Source: Chloroflexota bacterium (GTDB lineage Bacteria; Chloroflexota; Dehalococcoidia; SZUA-161). From it: a DNA stretch of 5,751 nucleotides. Below are positions 1-5,452 of this stretch, in pieces. Location of the stretch: assembly GCA_030668425.1 (NCBI GenBank), contig DAOUTY010000121.1, positions 1-5,751 of the forward strand, in the 5' to 3' direction. The notes beneath the pieces are model-generated. The model searched no databases and was not told where the DNA came from. It saw only the letters and a program-made list of their open reading frames with translations. Positions within the stretch are counted from its first letter, which is position 1; each line of letters opens with the position of its first letter. Position numbers and translations under genes: made by a program.

Positions 1-188
<188 letters not shown>

Positions 189-190
189 GG

Positions 191-315
191 AATCCCCCCT
201 TCCCCCCTTTATAAAAGGGGGGAGAATAGGTGCGATAAACGTCCTCTTTCACAAAGAGAGGAAAGATACAGGGGTTACAAAGTCCCCCTTTAAGAAAGGT
301 GGATTTAGGGGGATT
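191..315. repeat. Pair of inverted C-rich/G-rich palindromic repeats (MITE-like)
   Basis: The ends are perfect 8-bp inverted repeats, AATCCCCC at 191-198 and GGGGGATT at 308-315. The left copy (about 191-224) contains a 10-bp perfect stem, 201-210 against 214-223, with loop ATA. The right copy (about 281-315), read on the minus strand, aligns with the left copy: each begins AATCCCCC, has a second C-run, TTT, a short AT loop, AAA, then a G-run. So the same palindromic unit of about 35 bp is present twice in opposite orientation around a 56-bp centre. That centre holds its own small hairpin (243-249 with 255-261, one G-T pair). From memory, AATCCCCC/GGGGGATT palindromes of this type are common non-coding, probably mobile, repeats in environmental bacterial genomes. 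There is no coding capacity, and no T-run follows the stem, so it is not a classic terminator. Confidence 0.7.
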
Positions 316-345
316 GTAAAGCGATAAACTTGGGTTGAGGAATGC

Positions 346-352
346 GAGGAGG
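346..352 (+). promoter_or_regulatory. Shine-Dalgarno supporting the GTG start at 364
   Basis: The purine-rich GAGGAGG lies 11 nt upstream of GTG 364. The first in-frame ATG (411) would remove the conserved N-terminal GITTTVP segment and has no such site. This supports the GTG start for the HgdB-like gene. Confidence 0.7.
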
Positions 353-363
353 AAGCAAGCTAA

Positions 364-1392
364 GTGTCTAAAACCATCGGCATAACAACCACGGTCCCTA
401 TAGAAGTCCTCATGGCAGCGGGCTATATGCCCGTTGACCTCAACAATGTGTTCATTGGCAGTACCGAGCGAGAGCGGTTGGTGAATATCGCGGAGAGGGC
501 TGGTTTCCCTCAGAACTGCTGTACCTGGATTAAGGGCATCTACGGGGTTTGCATGGAGCATGGCATCGAAACCGTCCTCTGCGTCACCAGTGGCGATTGC
601 TCCAATACCGTCATGCTCATGGAGGTGCTCAAGCTCAGGGGGCTTGAGGTACTGCCCTTTGCCTATCCCGACCAGCCTGATGCTGGCTTGATGCAGAGGG
701 CGCTTGAGGCACTGGCAGGGAGGCTGGGCACGACACTGGCCAGAGCAGAGGAGGTGAGGACGGAGCTTGAGGAAGCAAGGCGGCTTGCCCTGGAGGTCGA
801 TGAACTCACCTGGAGGGATGGGGTGGTGAGCGGCCTGGAGAACCACCTATCGCTGGTCACTGCTTCGGATTTTAGCGGAGACTATGAAGAATACGAACGC
901 CGCATGGGCAAACTCCTGACTCAAGCCAGAAACAGAAAGCCCTATCCGGATAACCTCCTCCGTCTTGCCTATATCGGCGTGCCCCCGGTATTCCCCGGTG
1001 ACCTTTACCAGTATATTGAGCGCAATGGAGCCAGAGTCGTCTTCAATGAGGTGCAGCGCCAGTTCGCTATGCCCAGCCCTGGCCGTTCTCTCTCCGAGCA
1101 GTACTGCAACTACACCTATCCCTACTCCATATTTGGCCGTGTCAACGATATCCTTCCCCAACTGCGCCAGCGACGGGTGGATGGCGTCATCCATTATGTC
1201 CAGGCGTTTTGTCACCGGGGAATAGGAGACATTGTCTTTCGTAACGCGATCGACTTGCCTATGCTGACCCTTGAGGGCAACAACGACTTTGTGCTCAATC
1301 AGCACCTGAGGACGCGGGTAGAGGCTTTCATCGACATGCTGAAAAGGCGCTCGGCGGCAACAAGTGGAGTATCAGCTAAGCCTGTGACGTAA
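364..1392 (+). CDS. 2-hydroxyacyl-CoA dehydratase D-component family (HgdB/C-like) iron-sulfur protein
   Basis: This 342-residue cytoplasmic protein belongs to the HGD-D family, which includes the subunits of 2-hydroxyglutaryl-CoA and lactoyl-CoA dehydratase, benzoyl-CoA reductase and double-cubane-cluster proteins. These proteins bind iron-sulfur clusters and perform ATP-primed, low-potential electron chemistry. Family features seen here are the N-terminal [20 protein letters not shown] segment, cysteines at 52, 53, 63, 73 and 79 (including NCC and SGDCSN), Cys248, Cys283 in AFCHRGIGD, and a C-terminal LTLEG followed by [12 protein letters not shown]. The start is GTG, supported by a good ribosome binding site. 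There is no HgdA-type partner subunit and no ASKHA-type activator ATPase in the window, so it may be a homodimeric or orphan member. GAPDH starts only 40 nt downstream, suggesting co-transcription. The substrate is unknown; the family call is firm but dehydratase activity is not shown. Confidence 0.85.
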   Translation: MSKTIGITTTVPIEVLMAAGYMPVDLNNVFIGSTERERLVNIAERAGFPQNCCTWIKGIYGVCMEHGIETVLCVTSGDCSNTVMLMEVLKLRGLEVLPFAYPDQPDAGLMQRALEALAGRLGTTLARAEEVRTELEEARRLALEVDELTWRDGVVSGLENHLSLVTASDFSGDYEEYERRMGKLLTQARNRKPYPDNLLRLAYIGVPPVFPGDLYQYIERNGARVVFNEVQRQFAMPSPGRSLSEQYCNYTYPYSIFGRVNDILPQLRQRRVDGVIHYVQAFCHRGIGDIVFRNAIDLPMLTLEGNNDFVLNQHLRTRVEAFIDMLKRRSAATSGVSAKPVT

Positions 1393-1432
1393 ACAGCATA
1401 CGCAGCAAATCAACACAACAGGAGGTGCTAGG

Positions 1433-2446
1433 ATGGTAACCAAGATCGGGATCAATGGTTTTGGTCGGATAGGCAGGCAAGTCCTGAAGGCGATAAATGA
1501 CCAGCATCCCAACGAGCTTGAGGTCGTGGTGGTCAACGACCTGACGAGCACTGAGACCAACGCCCATCTGTTCAAGTACGACAGCAACTACGGGCGCTAT
1601 CCGGGGAAGGTGGAGGCTACTGAGGACTCGATCATCATCGATGGCAAGAAGGTGAAGGTTATAGCCGAGCGGGACCCGGCCAAGATTCCCTGGCGTGATT
1701 ATGGGGTCGAGATAGTCGTGGAATCTACAGGCCTGTTCACGGCAGGGCCCAAAGCCGCCGGGCACCTCGAGGGAGGGGCCAAGAAGGTGCTCATCACGGC
1801 TCCGGCGAAGGAGGAGGACATCACCATAGTCCTCGGCGTCAACGAGGGAAAATACGATCCGGCGAAGCATCGCATCATCTCCAATGCCTCCTGCACCACC
1901 AACTGCATTGCTCCAGTGGTTAAGGTTCTTCACGAAAGCTTTGGGGTGAGTAAGGGATTGATGAACACCATCCATTCCTATACTAATGATCAGGTAGTGC
2001 TCGACACGGTTCATAGCGACCTGCGCCGCGCGCGGGCAGCAGCGTTGAATATCATTCCCACCACCACTGGCGCTGCCAAGGCGGTCACCCAGGTTATTCC
2101 CGAGTTGCAGGGCAGGATACACGGGCTTGCCTTGAGGGTGCCGACCCCCACAGTCTCACTGGTCGACTTTGTGGCCGATCTGGACAAGAATGTTACGGTT
2201 GACGATGTCAATAAGGCCCTGCGCGATGCTGCGGAGGGTCGACTGAAAGGGATTCTGGAGTTCTGCGAGGAGACTTTGGTCAGCGTGGACTTCAAGGAAA
2301 ATCCCGCCAGCTCTATTGTTGATGCCATGAGCACCATGGTTATCGGCGGCAACATGGTCAAGGTGCTTAGCTGGTATGACAACGAGTGGGCCTATAGCTG
2401 CCGCATTGGTGACCTGGCGGTGTATATCGCCAACAAGGGTCTCTGA
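1433..2446 (+). CDS. gap: Type I glyceraldehyde-3-phosphate dehydrogenase
   Basis: GAPDH oxidises glyceraldehyde-3-phosphate with phosphate and NAD(P) to 1,3-bisphosphoglycerate, as a cytoplasmic tetramer. The gene is complete at 337 residues, the normal length. The N-terminal Rossmann motif INGFGRIGR is at 7-15, the catalytic cysteine is C154 in SNASCTTNC, and the catalytic histidine is H181 in [24 protein letters not shown], and SWYDNEW plus YS near the C-terminus are all intact. AGGAGGTG (1420-1427) sits 5 nt before the ATG, so the start is clear. Asp36-Leu37 after beta-2 matches the NAD-type enzymes, but the loop that reads LDLPHKDLRR in the Bacillus stearothermophilus enzyme reads [10 protein letters not shown] here, so the proline linked to NAD preference is replaced by Val193. 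Cofactor preference is therefore uncertain. Its position 40 nt after the HgdB-like gene suggests one transcript, with enolase further upstream. Confidence 0.97.
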   Translation: MVTKIGINGFGRIGRQVLKAINDQHPNELEVVVVNDLTSTETNAHLFKYDSNYGRYPGKVEATEDSIIIDGKKVKVIAERDPAKIPWRDYGVEIVVESTGLFTAGPKAAGHLEGGAKKVLITAPAKEEDITIVLGVNEGKYDPAKHRIISNASCTTNCIAPVVKVLHESFGVSKGLMNTIHSYTNDQVVLDTVHSDLRRARAAALNIIPTTTGAAKAVTQVIPELQGRIHGLALRVPTPTVSLVDFVADLDKNVTVDDVNKALRDAAEGRLKGILEFCEETLVSVDFKENPASSIVDAMSTMVIGGNMVKVLSWYDNEWAYSCRIGDLAVYIANKGL

Positions 2447-2469
2447 TCAAAGGAAATTAGATATACAGT

Positions 2470-2501
2470 AGGTAGGGGCACGGCACGCCGTGCCCCTACC
2501 T
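2470..2501. repeat. Perfect intergenic palindrome (REP/MITE-like hairpin)
   Basis: The left arm GGTAGGGGCACGGC (2471-2484) is perfectly complementary to the right arm 2487-2500, leaving only two central bases, and one further A-T pair (2470/2501) extends the stem to 15 bp. It fills most of the 69-nt gap between gap and the acyl-CoA synthetase gene. The right arm runs directly into the GAGGG ribosome binding site (2502-2506), so an RNA hairpin would abut that site. No T-run follows, so it is not a canonical intrinsic terminator. From memory, GTAGGGGCACGGC-type palindromes recur between genes in many unrelated environmental bacteria, which suggests a dispersed repeat and not a gene-specific operator. 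Confidence 0.8.
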
Positions 2502-2515
2502 GAGGGTAAAAGAGC

Positions 2516-3973
2516 ATGAGTCTCAAAGAACAACTTGGCTATTTGTTTAACCCCCGTTCGGTGGCGGTGATCGGAGCGTCCAATCAGCTTGGCAAGTGGG
2601 GTTACGTCATCCTTGCCCGCCTGCAGGCCAGCAGGAGCGGCAGGCCGCTCTACGCCATAAACAAAAGGGAGACCGAGGTGCTCGGGCTCAGGGCATATAA
2701 GAGTGTAGCCGATGTGCCTGGGCCGGTGGACCTTGCCGTGATAACGGTCCCGTTTCAAGCTATTGTTGAGGTTATGCATGACTGTGTTCGTAAGGGAGTC
2801 AAGGTTGCCATTATCATCACCAGCGGGCTTGCGGAGATCGGTGGGGAGGGGGCCAGGCTTGAGGAGGAGGTGGTCAAAATCGCACGGCGAGGAGGAATAC
2901 GCTTTGTGGGGCCAAACTGTCTGGGGCACTTAGACACCCACACCAACGTCCGCACTGTGGGTTTTCTGCCCGGTGTAAAAAAGGGGAATGTAGCGCTTCT
3001 CTCCCAGAGCGGCAACTCGAGCCAGTCGGTCACTCACTACGGGGGGCAGATGGGCATCGGGTTCAGCAAGTTCGTCAGCACTGGAAATGAGGCGGACCTG
3101 CACTTCGAGGACTATCTGGAGTATCTGGCTGATGATGACGACACGAAGGTTATCCTGGGATATGTCGAGGGTTTCAGGGAAGGCAGGCGCTTTTTCGAGC
3201 TGGCGAAGGAGATTACCAAGAAGAAGCCCATAGTTATCATGAAGTCAGGGAGGACCGATGCCGGAGTAAGGGCGGCACAGTCGCACACCGCTTCCCTGGC
3301 AGGGTCGGATACGGTGCTTGATGCAGCGTTCAAGCAATGTGGGGTGATCAGGGTGGAGGAGCTTAGCGAACTGGTTGATGTCGCTGTGCCTCTGCTAGGC
3401 CAGCCACTGCCCCGGGGCAGGAGGGTGGGAGTGCTGGCGATGGGTGGTGGCATGGCGGTCACGGCCGCGGATATTGTGAGGAGGGAAGGGTTGGAAATGC
3501 CACCGTTCTCGCCGGTTACCATGGAGAGATTGAGTGAGCTTATGTCGGTGAGGTGGTCTCGTGGCAACCCGATTGATCCCGGCGGGGACCTTGTCAGCTA
3601 TCACGCGCTCTGGCCGATGCTGGAGGATGAGAATATCGACGCCATCATCATAGTCGGCGGTGTGGGGATGATTGCCAGCTTCCCCAGTTGGGTCAAGCTG
3701 CCTCCTTCGGCAAGAAAGGGTCTTGCCGAAAGGAGAAAGGCCATCGAGGACATAGAGGTCCAGGACCTGGAGAAGACCATCGAGCTTATGAAAAAGCACC
3801 AGAAGCCTATCCTTTTTGTAACACAGGTTACGGGCGCTGCGACAAGAGGATTAGCATACAGGAAGCTGAGGGAGAACCACCTCAATTTCTACTCCAACCC
3901 GGAAAGGGCTGCCAGAACACTCAGGCACCTGGTCGAGTACAGCGAGTACCTCGGCATAGCCCGCGGAAGCTAG
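2516..3973 (+). CDS. Acyl-CoA synthetase (NDP-forming), alpha-subunit type
   Basis: This is a 485-residue cytoplasmic protein with the architecture of the alpha subunit of ADP-forming acetyl/acyl-CoA synthetase. These enzymes convert acyl-CoA, phosphate and ADP to acid, CoA and ATP, or run in reverse. A CoA-binding Rossmann domain comes first (PRSVAVIGAS at 13-22, AVITVP at 74-79, FVGPNCLG at 130-137). A succinyl-CoA-ligase-like domain follows (LLSQSGNSSQS at 161-171, STGNEADLHFEDYLEYL at 188-204). The SHTASLAG motif at 256-263 contains His257, the expected phosphohistidine. A third domain includes LAMGGGMAV and NPIDPGGD. The length fits a stand-alone alpha subunit; the ATP-grasp beta part is neither fused nor in the window, so the partner must be elsewhere or absent. 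The start ATG has GAGGG 9 nt upstream, next to a strong palindrome. The acyl substrate is unknown. The CoA-phosphate loop reads SQSGNSS where many homologues have SQSGALG or similar. Confidence 0.88.
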   Translation: MSLKEQLGYLFNPRSVAVIGASNQLGKWGYVILARLQASRSGRPLYAINKRETEVLGLRAYKSVADVPGPVDLAVITVPFQAIVEVMHDCVRKGVKVAIIITSGLAEIGGEGARLEEEVVKIARRGGIRFVGPNCLGHLDTHTNVRTVGFLPGVKKGNVALLSQSGNSSQSVTHYGGQMGIGFSKFVSTGNEADLHFEDYLEYLADDDDTKVILGYVEGFREGRRFFELAKEITKKKPIVIMKSGRTDAGVRAAQSHTASLAGSDTVLDAAFKQCGVIRVEELSELVDVAVPLLGQPLPRGRRVGVLAMGGGMAVTAADIVRREGLEMPPFSPVTMERLSELMSVRWSRGNPIDPGGDLVSYHALWPMLEDENIDAIIIVGGVGMIASFPSWVKLPPSARKGLAERRKAIEDIEVQDLEKTIELMKKHQKPILFVTQVTGAATRGLAYRKLRENHLNFYSNPERAARTLRHLVEYSEYLGIARGS

Positions 3974-4062
3974 CATTCGAATACCGTACGGTTATCCCCT
4001 GGGAGTAGCCAGCGGATTCGGAGAGGTAGTTTCTAAGGGTCTAACGGGGGAATCAGTATGGG

Positions 4063-4068
4063 AAGGAG
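4063..4068 (+). promoter_or_regulatory. Shine-Dalgarno of the DUF169 gene
   Basis: AAGGAG lies 6 nt before ATG 4075 and decides between that start and ATG 4058, which is in another frame and lies upstream of the site. Confidence 0.7.
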
Positions 4069-4074
4069 AAGACC

Positions 4075-4896
4075 ATGGAGAGCAGCATCGCGAAGGCATT
4101 GACTCTCAAATACGAGCCCGTGGCTATAATGCTAACGAACGAAAGGCCGGAGGAGGCCAGGCAGTTCAAGGAAGGGAAGTTCGGCTGCGTCATGTCTATG
4201 CTGGCGGCAGCCGTCCGCGGAAACACGGCCGTATTCGACCGCAAGACCTTCGGCTGCCCCGGTGGCGGGACCGGACTCGGATTTGGAAACCAGTACCTCA
4301 ACTTCGCCGGAGGGGTCGAGGGGTTCTGCTACTTCTTGTCGGTGGGCAACGAGCAGTGGGAGCCGGGCATGCGGGTTGTCGAGCAGATAAAGCCGTTCGT
4401 GGGGGAGGATGTCTATGATGATCTCGTCCACGGCGAGAGATACTTGAAGACGCCTGAGTTGGTAAAGAAGTTCGTCGAGTGCCTGCCCATAATTGATCTG
4501 CCGTTTGAGTATGTTGTATTCAAGCCGCTAAGGGAGGTCAACCCGGAGCAGGAGAGGCCCGAGGTAGTGGTCTTCCTTACTGATATGGATCAGCTCTCCG
4601 CCCTGGTAGTCTTGGCCAGCTACGACAGGGACGACAACGAAAGCGTGATAATTCCGCAGGCCGCTGGCTGCCAGTCGATCGGCATCTATCCCTTCAGGGA
4701 GGCTCGACAGGAAAGGCCAAGGGCGGTGGTCGGTCTTGTTGACATCTCCGCCAGGGTCCAGATCAAGCGCCAGCTCAAGGACGACCTCATGACCTTTGCT
4801 GTCCCCTTCGTTATGTTTCAGGAGATGGAAGCAAACGTCCCCGGAAGCTTCTTGGAGAGGAATACCTGGAAGGAGCGTATGAGGTTGAGGGCGTAA
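4075..4896 (+). CDS. DUF169 family protein, function unknown
   Basis: This complete 273-residue protein matches the DUF169 family, which is common in anaerobic bacteria and archaea and has no firmly established function. Family features visible are the early VAIML segment, FGCVM with Cys38, the glycine-rich motif FGCPGGGTGLGFG (60-71, Cys61), AAGCQSIGIYPF (197-207, Cys199), and the C-terminal block LKDDLMTFAVPFVMF, then ME-N, then SFLE and TW. Cys38, Cys61 and Cys199 could ligate a metal or cluster, but this is only inference; Cys85 and Cys136 are also present. I see no signal peptide or membrane segment, so it is probably cytoplasmic. The start has a good ribosome binding site. It lies 101 nt after the ACD-alpha-type gene and before a DUF35-like remnant, so it could belong to the same acyl-CoA or redox gene set, but the spacing does not prove an operon. 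Confidence 0.85.
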   Translation: MESSIAKALTLKYEPVAIMLTNERPEEARQFKEGKFGCVMSMLAAAVRGNTAVFDRKTFGCPGGGTGLGFGNQYLNFAGGVEGFCYFLSVGNEQWEPGMRVVEQIKPFVGEDVYDDLVHGERYLKTPELVKKFVECLPIIDLPFEYVVFKPLREVNPEQERPEVVVFLTDMDQLSALVVLASYDRDDNESVIIPQAAGCQSIGIYPFREARQERPRAVVGLVDISARVQIKRQLKDDLMTFAVPFVMFQEMEANVPGSFLERNTWKERMRLRA

Positions 4897-4918
4897 GGGG
4901 CGGAAGGTTTACTCACAT

Positions 4919-4942
4919 TGTATTATTGTAATATTGTATGAC
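4919..4942 (+). repeat. Three imperfect 8-bp tandem repeats in an AT-rich stretch
   Basis: TTGTATTA, TTGTAATA and TTGTATGA follow each other directly. The stretch is much more AT-rich than the flanking genes and contains TATTAT and TAATAT, which look like -10 hexamers; TTTACT at 4908-4913 is 15 nt before TAATAT. It might act as a promoter for the downstream OB-fold frame, but the evidence is only compositional. Confidence 0.3.
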
Positions 4943-5248
4943 ACACACAACAAATTTCTTTACTGTTGTCAAGTAGCCAACTTACGAGGTCGTTCAGCAA
5001 CAGGGAAGTGCAGAGGGTCCTTCCTGAGCAGTTACACCATAATCCACTATCAGGAGCCTTACATGCCGGAGGAAGCTCCCTACGCCTACGGGGTTATCCA
5101 GATGGATGGGGCTGATACCGGGCTGGTCTATTTCCTTGGCGAGGTCGATTTCGATAAGATAGAAATAGGGATGCATCTCGAACCAGTCTTCAAGGAGGAG
5201 CGCGAGGGGAGCATACTGGACATCGACTATTTTAAGCCAAGCTCGTGA
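4934..5248 (+). CDS. DUF35-like OB-fold protein lacking its zinc ribbon (probable truncated gene)
   Basis: The last 75 or so residues resemble the OB-fold half of DUF35 proteins, acyl-CoA-binding partners of thiolases and HMG-CoA synthases. The signs are SSYTIIHY (first strand), EEAPYAYGVIQMDG, VDFDKIEIGMHLEPVFKEE, and the ending ILDIDYFKPSS. A normal DUF35 protein begins with a CxxC...CxxC rubredoxin-like zinc ribbon. Here residues 1-28 come from an AT-rich stretch, contain only Cys11, Cys12 and Cys26, and show no CxxC pair. The other two forward frames of 4940-5030 do not contain a ribbon either, so a simple frameshift does not explain the loss. The longest frame uses a TTG start with no ribosome binding site. 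ATG 5063, preceded by AGGAG, would give 61 residues but cut into the fold. I favour a 5'-truncated, perhaps decaying gene; a small OB-only protein is the alternative. Confidence 0.6.
   Translation: MYDTHNKFLYCCQVANLRGRSATGKCRGSFLSSYTIIHYQEPYMPEEAPYAYGVIQMDGADTGLVYFLGEVDFDKIEIGMHLEPVFKEEREGSILDIDYFKPSS
5052..5056 (+). promoter_or_regulatory. Internal Shine-Dalgarno-like site before ATG 5063
   Basis: AGGAG is 6 nt upstream of an in-frame ATG at 5063, inside the DUF35-like frame. It is the only start in that frame with a good ribosome binding site, but using it would discard the first beta strand (SSYTIIHY). It may be a chance match, since the same bases encode the residues before EPYM. Confidence 0.35.
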
Positions 5249-5262
5249 TTATGCGATCTTTG

Positions 5263-5341
5263 ATCCCCCTAGGTTGAGCGGGAGTACTCTGGCTGGATAG
5301 TCATTCTCCAGCTAGTCGAAAGGCTCTGTGCTTAGGGGGAT
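5263..5341. repeat. 79-nt nested inverted-repeat element (hairpin-forming)
   Basis: The ends ATCCCCCTA (5263-5271) and TAGGGGGAT (5333-5341) pair perfectly over 9 bp, and continue with a G-T and a G-C pair to 11 bp. Inside, GAGC (5276-5279) can pair with GCTC (5323-5326). A central stem, 5289-5297 with 5307-5315 (9 bp, one G-T), closes a 9-nt loop. The three stems are collinear, so the whole segment can fold into one long interrupted hairpin. The terminal ATCCCCC/GGGGGAT motif resembles the ends of the repeat at 191-315, suggesting a related MITE-like family. It could equally be a structured RNA in the leader of the NfeD gene. There is no T-run and no coding capacity. Confidence 0.6.
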
Positions 5342-5452
5342 TTACATGCTATTAAGCTATTCCTTACCCTGGGAAAAGCTAAGAGGTGCAGTGATGACAG
5401 TGGAACTCGTCAATGGTACAATTTGTCTGAAGTAGGAATGGGAACGAAGAAA

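Noticed and set aside
201..223. Rho-independent terminator after eno
   Set aside because: The 10-bp stem is strong, but GAGAATAGG follows it in place of a T-run, and the stem is part of a repeat that is duplicated in inverted orientation nearby.
847..1305. Minus-strand frame of 152 codons inside the HgdB-like gene
   Set aside because: Antisense to conserved coding sequence, with no recognisable domain or convincing ribosome binding site.
1376..2122. Open frame of 248 codons on the minus strand opposite gap
   Set aside because: It lies opposite a fully conserved GAPDH gene and its sequence is low-identity, proline/leucine-rich shadow with no recognisable motif.
3688..4008. Overlapping + strand frame in the 3' part of the acyl-CoA synthetase gene
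   Set aside because: It reads another frame of a conserved gene, with composition typical of an out-of-frame shadow (many Lys, Gly and Arg) and no domain.
4938..4976. ATG 4938 as an alternative start for the DUF35-like gene
   Set aside because: It is in another frame and reaches a stop after 12 codons without any zinc-ribbon sequence.
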